This document shows positions 1 through 9,507 of a DNA stretch of 64,000 nucleotides, piece by piece. The position numbers and the translations under genes are program-made. The notes beneath the pieces are model-generated. The model was not told where the DNA came from and made no database searches. It saw only the letters and a list, made by a program, of their open reading frames with translations. The stretch is from Veillonella agrestimuris. Its GTDB lineage: Bacteria; Bacillota; Negativicutes; Veillonellales; Veillonellaceae. The DNA lies in contig NZ_CALPCS010000012.1 of NCBI RefSeq assembly GCF_943193065.1, positions 1-64,000 of the forward strand. Reading direction: 5' to 3'. Each line of letters starts with the position of its first letter. The first letter of the stretch is position 1.

Positions 1-9
1 CTTATTTTT

Positions 10-62
10 TTTGCAAAAAAATAATGTTGGTTGTGCCACCTTGATGGTGACACCCCAACATT
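10..62 (-). terminator. Strong hairpin terminator at left edge
   Basis: Read on the minus strand, an 8-bp outer stem (positions 23-30 with 55-62) and an 8-bp inner stem (33-40 with 46-53) are followed by a run of seven T (15-21). It is a second terminator-like hairpin downstream of trpS, or the attenuator of a gene lying off the left edge. Confidence 0.55.
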
Positions 63-130
63 TATTATAGAACCTTTATTCATCATATTCCCTTATATTT
101 TACCATCTAAATAGAAGATCGACCTTACTA

Positions 131-166
131 TAAAAATAGCACCAATCACATAAGTGATTGGTGCTA
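131..166 (-). terminator. trpS intrinsic terminator
   Basis: A perfect 13-bp stem (137-149 with 154-166, loop ATAA) is followed on the minus strand by TTTTT. It lies 30 nt past the trpS stop codon. Confidence 0.85.
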
Positions 167-196
167 AATGAATTATTCAGGCAAATACAAAACCTA

Positions 197-1192
<996 letters not shown>

Positions 1193-1311
1193 CTATCAGA
1201 CGACATATTACATTGCATGTCCAGTCAAATTATATGGATATCCTGTAATCATTCCTATAAAGAATAGATAGTATCTCATGAAAGATACATAGTGTACGGG
1301 ATATTTATTAA

Positions 1312-3144
1312 CTACTCTACAGTAACAGATTTCGCTAAGTTACGTGGTTTATCAACATCAGCACCGCGTGTAATAGCTGCATAATAAGCTAATAATTGCA
1401 ACGGTACAACTGCTAAAATAGGAGCGATGAATTTATTGGCACGAGGCACATAAATGGTATGGTCTACGTGTTTCGATAATTCTTCGTCACCTTTCATGCC
1501 GATACCGATAACAACAGCTTCACGAGCTTTTACTTCGCGAATATTACTGATCATTTTATCGTATACATCTTCTTGTGTAGCTAGAGCAATAACTGGTACG
1601 CCTTCCTCAATAAGAGCTAATGTACCATGTTTCAATTCACCGCCAGCGTATGCTTCTGCGTGGATGTAGGAAATCTCTTTCAATTTCAAAGAACCTTCCA
1701 TTGCTACAGCATAATCAATGCCACGACCTAAGAAGAAAGCATCAGATTTGAAGCCATAATGTTTAGCAAAGGCTTTCATTTCTTCGTCTACTTCGAAAAT
1801 TTCGTGAATCAAGTTTGGTAATTCTTTCACACCTGCTAAGATATCAGCGCCTACAGCAGAGTCCATTTTGCCATTTAATTGACCAATGTACACAGCTAAC
1901 AATAGACCTGCTACTAATTGTGTTGTATACGCTTTTGTGGACGCTACAGAAATTTCTGGACCAGCCCAAGTATATACAGTTTGGTCTGCTTCACGAGAAA
2001 TACTAGAGCCTACCACATTAGTAATAGCCAAGGATTTAGCGCCTAAACGTTTAGCTTCTTTTAACGCTGCCAATGTATCCGATGTTTCACCAGATTGGCT
2101 AATAACGATACACAATGTTTTATCATCTGTTAATGGATCGCTATAACGATATTCAGAAGCGATTTCCACATCTACTGGAATACGTGCTAACTTCTCGATA
2201 TATTGTTTCGTTACAAGACCTGCATGGTATGCAGTACCGCAAGCAACGATAAGGATTTTATTGAAAGCCGCTACATCTTCTGCAGTCCAGTTTAATTCTT
2301 CAAAGACAACTGTTTTACCGTCTTCAGAAATATGCGTACCAAATGTATCGCGTACTGCTTTAGGTTGGTCATGAATTTCTTTCAACATGAAATGTTCATA
2401 ACCGCCTTTTTCAGCAGCCTCTGCATTCCATGTTACATGGTAAATTTCTTTATCTACTGGATTGCCGTTGCGATCAGATATGGCTACGCTATCACGCGTT
2501 ACGATAGCTAATTCACCATCGTTTAAAATATATGTATCCCGCGTGTAATTGATGATAGCTGGAATATCGGAGGCAATGAAGTTTTCCCCTTTTCCTAAAC
2601 CGATAACTAATGGATTTTCTTTTTTCGTACAAATAATTTTATCTGGTTCATCACTGCAGATAATGCCTAATGCATACGCACCGTCAACACGGTCGAGCAT
2701 ACGACGTACAGTACCTACAAAGTCACCATCGTACATATCCGCTAATAAATGCGCTACTACTTCTGTATCTGTTTCAGATTTGAATTCGTAACCTTTCGCG
2801 ATTAATTCTTCTTTTAAAGGCATATAGTTTTCAATGATACCATTGTGTACTACAGCAAATTTATGATCTTCACTAGCATGTGGGTGCGAATTCATATCAG
2901 ATGGACGACCATGCGTAGCCCAACGAGTATGACCAATACCTACAGTTCCTGGATTTGGATCTGCTTTCACAATAGCCGCTAAATTAGATAAACGACCTAC
3001 CTTTTTCTGAATCTTAATGACATTATCAGCACCGATAACAGCAATACCGGCAGAATCATAACCGCGGTATTCTAATTTTTCCATACCGTCCAACAAGAAA
3101 TCAGATGCTTCATTAAAACCGATGTATCCTACGATACCACACAT
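1312..3144 (-). CDS. glmS: Glutamine--fructose-6-phosphate aminotransferase (isomerizing)
   Basis: Makes glucosamine-6-phosphate from fructose-6-phosphate and glutamine, the first committed step to UDP-GlcNAc for peptidoglycan and lipopolysaccharide. At 610 residues the length is standard. The N-terminal nucleophile aminotransferase domain starts MCGIVGYIG (Cys2 is the catalytic thiol after Met removal), followed by HTRWATHG and HNGIIENY. Two SIS sugar-isomerase domains follow, with the C-terminal signature ending KSVTVE. The start is preceded by AGGAGG. The leader carries a glmS ribozyme, so expression should be shut down by the enzyme's own product. The glmM gene lies just upstream on the same strand. 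Confidence 0.98.
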   Translation of the reverse strand: MCGIVGYIGFNEASDFLLDGMEKLEYRGYDSAGIAVIGADNVIKIQKKVGRLSNLAAIVKADPNPGTVGIGHTRWATHGRPSDMNSHPHASEDHKFAVVHNGIIENYMPLKEELIAKGYEFKSETDTEVVAHLLADMYDGDFVGTVRRMLDRVDGAYALGIICSDEPDKIICTKKENPLVIGLGKGENFIASDIPAIINYTRDTYILNDGELAIVTRDSVAISDRNGNPVDKEIYHVTWNAEAAEKGGYEHFMLKEIHDQPKAVRDTFGTHISEDGKTVVFEELNWTAEDVAAFNKILIVACGTAYHAGLVTKQYIEKLARIPVDVEIASEYRYSDPLTDDKTLCIVISQSGETSDTLAALKEAKRLGAKSLAITNVVGSSISREADQTVYTWAGPEISVASTKAYTTQLVAGLLLAVYIGQLNGKMDSAVGADILAGVKELPNLIHEIFEVDEEMKAFAKHYGFKSDAFFLGRGIDYAVAMEGSLKLKEISYIHAEAYAGGELKHGTLALIEEGVPVIALATQEDVYDKMISNIREVKAREAVVIGIGMKGDEELSKHVDHTIYVPRANKFIAPILAVVPLQLLAYYAAITRGADVDKPRNLAKSVTVE

Positions 3145-3217
3145 ATTATATCCTCCTATATAGGGGCCTTACGCCCCAGTCGAAAGCACTAAGGCTGTAC
3201 TATTAATTCTAAGTTCA

Positions 3218-3361
3218 CTCAAATACCTTTTGTCTCCCCTCTTACCAGAGGCCTTTTTAGTATTTGTTACGACATGAACATGCCGGAAGAGCATCCGCTG
3301 ATTACTCGACAACTCTTCTCCTCGTCTACCCTTACGACTGCCCTCGAGGGTACATGCGCTA
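3218..3361 (-). ncRNA. glmS ribozyme (GlcN6P-activated self-cleaving riboswitch)
   Basis: On the minus strand the leader of glmS contains the hallmark order of this class: AGCGC at the cleavage site (A at 3360, G at 3359), then a P2-type stem, GACGAGGAGAAGAG, a short hairpin, AGCGGATGCTCTTCCGGC, and a distal P3/P4-type hairpin closed by CAAATAC/GTATTTG (outer base near 3220). Known family behaviour: glucosamine-6-phosphate acts as cofactor, cleavage occurs 5' of the G, and the downstream mRNA is degraded. The 3' boundary is approximate, and about 75 nt separate it from the glmS start codon. Confidence 0.93.
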
Positions 3362-3454
3362 TTCGCCTTTACGAATTAGGAACTCCTTTCTGTTATATAT
3401 GGCAGATGTATAGTGAAAGCTATACTAACTTATATTATACTAAATCTGTCAATA

Positions 3455-3496
3455 CAAATACAAATGCTTGGCCCTACGAATAGGACCAAGCATTTT
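3455..3496 (-). terminator. glmM intrinsic terminator
   Basis: The stem pairs 3462-3471 with 3486-3495, has an inner CCTA/TAGG helix with a CGAA (TTCG on the RNA) tetraloop, and a T-rich tail on the minus strand. It separates glmM from glmS, so glmS should have its own promoter between here and the ribozyme. TATAAT occurs at 3439-3434, and a TTGACA at 3452-3447 is too close to it to be its partner. Confidence 0.75.
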
Positions 3497-3526
3497 CTAT
3501 ATATACTATTGTAGCGCTATTAGATA

Positions 3527-4879
3527 TTACTCCGCCAATCCTTGCTCTCTACCGATAATATCAGCAATTTCTTGCGTCAACGCTTGTAACTCATCTAAAC
3601 GAGGGCCTTCAGCCATAACACGGATAAGTGGTTCTGTACCAGAAGCGCGAACAAGAACGCGGCCTTCATCGCCAAGTTCTCCTTCTGCTGTAACGATAGC
3701 CGCTTTGATAATATCATTGCTATCCCAACCTGTTTTTGTAGCTACGCGTACATTAATAAGAACTTGTGGGTATTTCGTCATAATACTCGCTAATTCAGAC
3801 AATGGTTTTCCTTTTTCTTTCACCAATGCTGCCACTTGTACGGCCGTGAGCATACCATCGCCAGTAGTATTATAATCTAAGAAAATGACGTGACCAGATT
3901 GTTCACCACCGATAGAAAGATTATGTTCTCGCATATATTCCAATACATAGCGGTCACCAACTGCGGTAGACACTGTTTTCATACCTAATTCTTCAGCTGC
4001 TTTGTGAAAGCCAATATTACTCATAACAGTACCGACGATAGTGTCTTCTTTGAGCTTACCTTCTTCTTTCAATTTCAACGCACAAAGGAGCATGATTTGG
4101 TCGCCATCAAGGATATCTCCGTTTTCGTCTACCAATAAGCAGCGATCCGCATCACCATCATTAGCAATACCTAAATCAGCCTTATGCGCTTTCACAGCCT
4201 CTTGTAAACCTTCGAGATGTGTAGATCCACATTGACGATTAATATTTTGTCCATCTGGGCCAATATTGATAGCAATTACATTGGCACCTAGACCAGTTAA
4301 AATATCTGGACCGATGGCAGAAGCAGCACCATTAGCACCATCGTATACAATGGTTAGTCCTTCTAAGCTAGTTTGCACCGTACTACGTACAAATTCACCG
4401 TAATGACGCACTAAGTCCATTTTTACTTCAATAGTCCCGATACCATCACCCGTAGGGCGAGGCAATTCATTATTAGCACTTTCATGTACATAGGCTTCTA
4501 ATTGATCTTCCACATCATCAGGCAATTTAAAACCATTTCCATCAAAGAATTTAATACCATTATCAGGAAATGGATTATGAGAGGCAGAAATCATAACCCC
4601 TGCATCAAAACCTTCTGTCCGCACAAGATAAGCCACTGCTGGTGTTGGAAGGGTTCCTGCCATCACAACATTACCACCAGCTGCACAAATACCAGCTGCT
4701 ATCGCACTTTCAAGCATAGGGCTAGAAATACGCGTATCAGATCCTACTAAAAATGTAGGTTTCTCTTTTTCTTTGCCAAAATACGTTGCCCCTGCACGAC
4801 CTAAATGATAAGCCAGCTCAGGCGTCAGGAATTCATTTACTACACCACGCACTCCATCGGTGCCAAATAATCGAGCCAT
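3527..4879 (-). CDS. glmM: Phosphoglucosamine mutase
   Basis: Interconverts glucosamine-6-phosphate and glucosamine-1-phosphate, the step after GlmS. The start was chosen at MARLFGTDGVRG, the family's invariant N-terminus, because GGAGG lies 5 nt upstream of that ATG. An ATG 12 nt earlier overlaps this ribosome binding site and is rejected. The protein has 450 residues. The catalytic phosphoserine is Ser100 in SASHNPFPDNG, the metal loop is DGDADR, and the C-terminal phosphate-binding loop is RASGTEPLIRVM. It lies in a run cdaA-cdaR-(oxidoreductase)-glmM. The CdaA, CdaR and GlmM association is well known in Firmicutes, where GlmM binds and inhibits CdaA. Confidence 0.97.
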   Translation of the reverse strand: MARLFGTDGVRGVVNEFLTPELAYHLGRAGATYFGKEKEKPTFLVGSDTRISSPMLESAIAAGICAAGGNVVMAGTLPTPAVAYLVRTEGFDAGVMISASHNPFPDNGIKFFDGNGFKLPDDVEDQLEAYVHESANNELPRPTGDGIGTIEVKMDLVRHYGEFVRSTVQTSLEGLTIVYDGANGAASAIGPDILTGLGANVIAINIGPDGQNINRQCGSTHLEGLQEAVKAHKADLGIANDGDADRCLLVDENGDILDGDQIMLLCALKLKEEGKLKEDTIVGTVMSNIGFHKAAEELGMKTVSTAVGDRYVLEYMREHNLSIGGEQSGHVIFLDYNTTGDGMLTAVQVAALVKEKGKPLSELASIMTKYPQVLINVRVATKTGWDSNDIIKAAIVTAEGELGDEGRVLVRASGTEPLIRVMAEGPRLDELQALTQEIADIIGREQGLAE

Positions 4880-4915
4880 AGGATCCTCCATACTATATAC
4901 GATTAAACTTATTTA

Positions 4916-6517
4916 CTATTCTACAGGTTGACTATAAATACCCATACAAGCAATGGCTGTTTCCGCTCCATCAAGAGCAGCACTCATAATACCACCAGCA
5001 TAACCTGCCCCTTCGCCCATAGGATATAATCCATGTACGGTTGGAGACATGCGCTGTTCATTGCGACCGATACGAAGCGGTGCAGACGTTCTCGTTTCAA
5101 CGCCAGTCATACAGATATCATTACCATCAAAACCTTTAATACGGCGCCCCCAATAGGGAAGCGCTCGCTCTAACACGTCAGATACAAAGTCTGGTAAGCA
5201 TCGATGTAAATCTGCTCGTACAATTTGCGGCTCATAGCTATGTACGCTATCGTCTACATCTTTATCGCTTATATGACCGAGGAAACAGCCTACAGTCTGA
5301 GCTGGCGCATTAAAATTAGAGCCACCTAACTCATAAGCTTTTCGCTCCCACTCTCGTTGGAAAGCAACGCCATCTAACGGATGATTTCCAAAATCATCTG
5401 GCCCTACATTGACCACAATAGCACTATTAGCTACACCACTATCACGAGCATATAGACTCATACCGTTTGTAACGACACCACCCTGCTCAGACGCAGACGC
5501 TACTACTTGTCCTCCAGGGCACATGCAGAAACTATAAGCAGTACGACCTGTTTCTTTATCATGATACACCAACGAATATTCTGCTGCACCAAGGCCTAAG
5601 CTTTCTGGTTCTACACCGTATTGAGAATGGTCGATAAGCGATTGTGGATGCTCGATGCGAACACCAATAGCAAAAGGCTTTGCTTCCATATCTATGCCGC
5701 GCTTATGGAACATTTCATAGGTATCACGAGCACTATGGCCTATGCCAGAGAGCACTACAGTAGTATCAATACGCTCGGACCCATTCACCTCAACCCCTAC
5801 AATGCGGTCATTTTCTATGAACAAATCGCTTACTTTTGCGCCGAATCGCACTTCACCGCCCCACTGGATAATGCGTTCTCGCATGGCTTTTACCATATGA
5901 CGCAATTTATCAGTCCCTACATGAGGTTTATGCTTATATAGGATTTCTTCTGGCGCTCCAAATTCGACGAAATATTTAGAGATTTCATGTAATCGTGGAT
6001 GTGTAATGCGAGTCGTCAATTTCCCATCAGAAAACGTGCCTGCTCCACCTTCGCCAAATTGTACATTCGATTCTTCTTTGAAAGCCCCCGTCTTCCAAAA
6101 TGTTTCGACATCATGGCTTCGGGTATCTACATCTTGGCCTCGTTCTAAGACGATAGGCTTATACCCTTCACGAGCCAAGTAAAAAGCCGCCAACATACCA
6201 GCTGGACCAAACCCCATGACAACAGGTCGATGGGCTAATGGTACTTTACCATGTACAATTGGTTCCGGATCTTCTGGCGTAAAAAGGGATATATCTTTAT
6301 GTTTGCCCAGTTTTTTCATAATCTGTGCTTCGTTGCGGGCTTCCACAAACAGTGTATAGACAAAGACGATATTCGGTTTTTTCCGCGCATCTACGGCACG
6401 GCGCACGACGTGCACTGCTTCAATGTGCCCTCTAAATTGAGGGTATTTCTTTTCAACGATGTCTTCGATGCTGGATTGTACAGTAACAGCAACGCGAAGA
6501 TTAATAATTCTAATCAT
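4916..6517 (-). CDS. FAD-dependent oxidoreductase (COG2509-type)
   Basis: A 533-residue flavoprotein-like enzyme of the NAD(P)/FAD-dependent dehydrogenase superfamily. After about 90 N-terminal residues comes a Rossmann FAD-binding motif (GFGPAGMLAAFYLAREG) and an E for ribose binding (VLERG), then a GGAGTFSDGK segment typical of COG2509 proteins, and a C-terminal GxGAGYAGG motif. The start was placed at the ATG of MIRIINLRV, which has AAAGGAA 6 nt upstream. Earlier in-frame ATGs lie inside a hairpin and lack a good ribosome binding site. Substrate unknown. It sits between cdaR and glmM, interrupting the usual pair. No function in c-di-AMP metabolism can be read from it. Confidence 0.85.
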   Translation of the reverse strand: MIRIINLRVAVTVQSSIEDIVEKKYPQFRGHIEAVHVVRRAVDARKKPNIVFVYTLFVEARNEAQIMKKLGKHKDISLFTPEDPEPIVHGKVPLAHRPVVMGFGPAGMLAAFYLAREGYKPIVLERGQDVDTRSHDVETFWKTGAFKEESNVQFGEGGAGTFSDGKLTTRITHPRLHEISKYFVEFGAPEEILYKHKPHVGTDKLRHMVKAMRERIIQWGGEVRFGAKVSDLFIENDRIVGVEVNGSERIDTTVVLSGIGHSARDTYEMFHKRGIDMEAKPFAIGVRIEHPQSLIDHSQYGVEPESLGLGAAEYSLVYHDKETGRTAYSFCMCPGGQVVASASEQGGVVTNGMSLYARDSGVANSAIVVNVGPDDFGNHPLDGVAFQREWERKAYELGGSNFNAPAQTVGCFLGHISDKDVDDSVHSYEPQIVRADLHRCLPDFVSDVLERALPYWGRRIKGFDGNDICMTGVETRTSAPLRIGRNEQRMSPTVHGLYPMGEGAGYAGGIMSAALDGAETAIACMGIYSQPVE

Positions 6518-6536
6518 AGTGTTTCCTTTCATAGGA

Positions 6537-6565
6537 ATATCCATGAGGAATGACCTCATGGATAT
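6537..6565 (-). other. 12-bp hairpin between cdaR and the oxidoreductase gene
   Basis: Perfect inverted repeat ATATCCATGAGG / CCTCATGGATAT with a 5-nt loop. No T-run follows on either strand, so it is not a classic terminator. It may be an RNA processing or stability element between two co-transcribed genes. Confidence 0.45.
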
Positions 6566-6583
6566 GCTATGGATATATGGAAT

Positions 6584-7504
6584 TTATTCCGCTTTTCTAG
6601 CGATTTCAATTTTAACTTGTACTGTTGTAGTTCTGCTCGTAATACCATCAGGGAATACAATATTGTAAGCCCCTGTGATGGTAGTTGTAGCATTGGACAC
6701 ATCAATATCTTCTGTTCTAATATCAATCACGCTATCTACCACTTCGGCACGACCAGAAATAGTCAACTGTGTTGGTGTTACAGTAATACTTTTAATTTCG
6801 TAACCTTCTGGCACATCTCCTACTGTCGCCACTGTCACAGGAAGAGCCTTCTCTTTACGCAAGAAGTTCAATTCGTATTGCGCTTGTCCAATAGCAGGCG
6901 TAGTATGAACATTTAAGATATTACCATTAGCATCCCATGTTTCCAGATCTTCTACGGTGCTAAAGTTCTCTGTTCTACCTTCTGTATTGACTTTCATAAT
7001 CACCCGTGCTGCGGCCATAACTTGTTGTTTACGGCCCGATACAGTCACTTCTTTTGGAATGATAGTTACCGATTTAAGAGCAATATCATCTGGCCACTTA
7101 CCAACAGGTACGATTTCTACAGGCAATGTTTTTTCTGCGTATTCATCGACTTGCAGCGTAATGTTTTCAGGTCGAAGATTCGTCACTGTCATACCTGCCG
7201 GAGGAGTAAACTGAATGGTTACGTTATTTTGACCTACCCCTACACCAGAGGCATCAATATAAGCTTTCAAATGATCTTCCCTCATAGAAATAATCGTGTC
7301 CCGTGGGCCACTCAAAGTAACACGCACCACTTCTGGCGCATCTTCAACAATGTAGTTAGATGCCAAATTTTGAATTTGTACTGGCACCGTATAGGATACA
7401 TCCATCACTGGGTTTTGATCACGCATAATGAAAAACCACATGACGATAGCCATTAAGAGGGATAAAATTTTCGCAACCCAATTGCGTTTGAAATGTTTCA
7501 TCAT
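6584..7504 (-). CDS. cdaR: YbbR-domain protein, regulator of CdaA
   Basis: A 306-residue protein with one N-terminal membrane anchor (about residues 10-27, ending in WFFIMRDQNP) followed by a string of YbbR repeats exposed outside the membrane, recognisable by recurring VxGxxxxV and TVSGRKQQV-type strands. In Firmicutes CdaR binds and modulates the membrane diadenylate cyclase CdaA. The ATGATGA start overlaps the cdaA stop by 4 nt, which indicates translational coupling. Order and overlap with cdaA make the assignment firm. Confidence 0.93.
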   Translation of the reverse strand: MMKHFKRNWVAKILSLLMAIVMWFFIMRDQNPVMDVSYTVPVQIQNLASNYIVEDAPEVVRVTLSGPRDTIISMREDHLKAYIDASGVGVGQNNVTIQFTPPAGMTVTNLRPENITLQVDEYAEKTLPVEIVPVGKWPDDIALKSVTIIPKEVTVSGRKQQVMAAARVIMKVNTEGRTENFSTVEDLETWDANGNILNVHTTPAIGQAQYELNFLRKEKALPVTVATVGDVPEGYEIKSITVTPTQLTISGRAEVVDSVIDIRTEDIDVSNATTTITGAYNIVFPDGITSRTTTVQVKIEIARKAE

Positions 7505-8313
7505 TTTTTACGCCCCCATTTCCATTTGCTAGTAATATTTTGACGAGGACGTTCCATAAATGTACGAAGAGCCTCTTTAATTTGATCTTCTGGAAGATGA
7601 CGGTAAATATGACCGCCATACGTATACGAAATCGTTCCTGTTTCTTCACTAACAACGATAACCACCGCATCTGTTTGTTCTGTCAAACCGATAGCAGCGC
7701 GATGACGAGTCCCCAATTCAGTACTCAATGTACGGTCTTCCGTTAATGGCAACAAACAGCCAGCTGCTTGAATGCGACCATTGCGGATAATCATAGCGCC
7801 ATCGTGAAGTGGTGTACTAGGAACGAAAATATTTTTAATCAATTCTCGACTGACTACGGCATCAACAAGAATACCTGTATCGATAAAGTCATTGAGTCCG
7901 ACTTCCCGTTCAAATACGATGAGAGCCCCTGTATTTTCTCTGGACATGGCTTTAGCCGCAGACATGACTTCGTCGATAACAAGGTCCATTTCTTCGTCAT
8001 TAACGTTTTGTGCTTTCGAGAAAATACGACCTCGCCCTAATTGCTCTAAAGCACGGCGCAATTCTGGTTGGAATACGACTGGTAAGGCAAAGAGGAGAAC
8101 TGTCATCCCTTGTTGTAGAATCCAGTTAATTACGTATAGATTCAACACATGACTGATTAAATTGAGAATACTTAACATAAGTAAGCCCTTTAACAACGAT
8201 ACGGCCCGCGTATCTTTGAGGAGCTTGTACATATAGTAAATACCAATAGCTACAGTGATGATATCGATAACATCCAACACCCTAAAGGTATGTATAAGCG
8301 ATTGAAAATGCAT
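7501..8313 (-). CDS. cdaA: Diadenylate cyclase CdaA (DisA_N/DAC domain)
   Basis: Condenses two ATP to cyclic di-AMP, the second messenger for osmotic and cell-wall homeostasis. It has 270 residues. Three N-terminal transmembrane helices (about residues 12-80) are followed by the DAC domain. The two diagnostic motifs are present: DGA at 171-173 (PLHDGAMII) and the RHR motif in GTRHRAA at 201-207. The start is preceded by AAGGAG. The gene heads the run cdaA-cdaR-oxidoreductase-glmM. A terminator-like hairpin lies directly in front of it (8335-8365). Confidence 0.97.
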   Translation of the reverse strand: MHFQSLIHTFRVLDVIDIITVAIGIYYMYKLLKDTRAVSLLKGLLMLSILNLISHVLNLYVINWILQQGMTVLLFALPVVFQPELRRALEQLGRGRIFSKAQNVNDEEMDLVIDEVMSAAKAMSRENTGALIVFEREVGLNDFIDTGILVDAVVSRELIKNIFVPSTPLHDGAMIIRNGRIQAAGCLLPLTEDRTLSTELGTRHRAAIGLTEQTDAVVIVVSEETGTISYTYGGHIYRHLPEDQIKEALRTFMERPRQNITSKWKWGRKK

Positions 8314-8334
8314 AGGTATCTCCTTGCAAAATAA

Positions 8335-8365
8335 ATAAGGTACAGCCTCATTAGCTGTACCTTAT
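8335..8365 (-). terminator. Hairpin terminator or attenuator just upstream of cdaA
   Basis: Perfect 12-bp stem (8335-8346 with 8354-8365, 7-nt loop) followed on the minus strand by TTATTTATTTTG, ending immediately before the cdaA ribosome binding site. It most simply ends the molybdenum-hydroxylase operon. Because only about 20 nt separate it from the cdaA start, it could instead attenuate cdaA. Confidence 0.7.
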
Positions 8366-8474
8366 ATTTTATCGTATTTTATTAGTACTGTAAATTATAA
8401 AACTATTTTGAATACTATCATTCTGATAAGAAACCTTCAGAATATATTGTAATATCACTCATCTATGATATCAA

Positions 8475-8789
8475 TTACACATTTTGTGTTTCGATCCATA
8501 CATCCATACGGCCGCCACAAACCATACCTTCTTTAACGGCTACGTCATCATTTAATAAGACCTCGATGCGGCGATGTTTTTCTTTTTTTTCGATAGAGTC
8601 CACCGCGCTCAAGCGAATTTCATTTTCTGCACGCCCTCCACCAATAGTACCAAAGATGGATCCATCAGGAAACACAACCATAGATACACCTGCTTTACGC
8701 GGTGTAGATCCATTCGTTTTAAGGATAGTGGCCACTGCCAAGGTCTCATCTTGTCGGGCACTTAAATACTCTACAAACTCACGATTCAT
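8475..8789 (-). CDS. XdhC-family N-terminal domain protein
   Basis: A 104-residue protein matching only the N-terminal XdhC/CoxI domain: STPRKAGVSMVV, GTIGGGRAENE and a terminal CGGRMDVWIE with the conserved Cys. XdhC proteins bind and insert sulfurated molybdenum cofactor into xanthine-dehydrogenase-like enzymes. The C-terminal Rossmann half is a separate gene immediately upstream, overlapping it by 11 nt, so the two halves are encoded in reversed order compared with one-piece XdhC. GGGAGA precedes the ATG. It is the last gene of the hydroxylase operon. Confidence 0.85.
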   Translation of the reverse strand: MNREFVEYLSARQDETLAVATILKTNGSTPRKAGVSMVVFPDGSIFGTIGGGRAENEIRLSAVDSIEKKEKHRRIEVLLNDDVAVKEGMVCGGRMDVWIETQNV

Positions 8790-9507
8790 GGTTCACTCTC
8801 CCTTTCCGTAAAAACTGACCTTTTTTACCTCGTACAACAGCTAAATATTCACTTACAATAGACAGCGCAATTTCCTCTGGTGTTTGAGCCCCTAAATCAA
8901 GACCAATGGGCGCATAAATCATATCCAGCTCTTCTTGCGTCCACCCTTGAGCTTTCAAATTTTCCAATGCGTAGTGCACTCGTTGTTGACTGCCCATTAC
9001 CCCCATATAGGTAGGTAATTGTTCACGCAATTGATCTAAGGCAGCATTATCAAACTCATGAGCTCTCGTAACGACAATAAAGCCATTATATTCATTAAGG
9101 TCTAAAGCATCTTTAAAATTATCTAACGGTAAACATTTACGCGTTACTCGAGAATCGAAAAATTCAGGTACCACATATTCTGGTCGATCATCTACAACAG
9201 TAACACGGCATCCAATAAATAAAAGTAAATCAGTAATGGCACGACTTACATGCCCAGCGCCAAGTACTAATACAGAAGGATCTTTTTCCACTGGCTGTAC
9301 GAAACATTCTACACCTTCTAATAGACATAAAGCATTCGGTTTTACATCAGCTATGGAAAAACCCTCTACAGCTTCACCATATAATACTTCGCCAGCTTCG
9401 CTGTAAATCGTTTTATCCCCTTCTCTAGGCCCCGATAAAATAGTGACCATATAGGTTTGTTCTACCACTTGCAATCGGGATTTCATAATATCATATATAG
9501 TTTCCAT
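8779..9507 (-). CDS. XdhC-family Rossmann domain protein
   Basis: A 242-residue protein. The central part is the XdhC Rossmann domain (SVLVLGAGHVSRAI, then VTVVDDRPEYV) and the tail PIGLDLGAQTPEEIALSI is typical of XdhC C-termini. It acts in molybdenum cofactor sulfuration and insertion for the hydroxylase encoded upstream. The start was chosen at METIYDIM, which has AAAGGA 6 nt before it, rather than an ATG 15 nt earlier. It overlaps both neighbours, so it is translationally coupled. Confidence 0.85.
   Translation of the reverse strand: METIYDIMKSRLQVVEQTYMVTILSGPREGDKTIYSEAGEVLYGEAVEGFSIADVKPNALCLLEGVECFVQPVEKDPSVLVLGAGHVSRAITDLLLFIGCRVTVVDDRPEYVVPEFFDSRVTRKCLPLDNFKDALDLNEYNGFIVVTRAHEFDNAALDQLREQLPTYMGVMGSQQRVHYALENLKAQGWTQEELDMIYAPIGLDLGAQTPEEIALSIVSEYLAVVRGKKGQFLRKGRVNHES

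Noticed and set aside
10..62. Possible T-box leader (GGTGGCAC in the hairpin)
   Set aside because: Only the terminator arm resembles T-box sequence. No stem I or specifier region is recognisable in the 130 nt upstream, so it is listed as a terminator.
3274..3483. 69-residue open frame upstream of glmS on the plus strand
   Set aside because: It is antisense to the glmS ribozyme and has no ribosome binding site.
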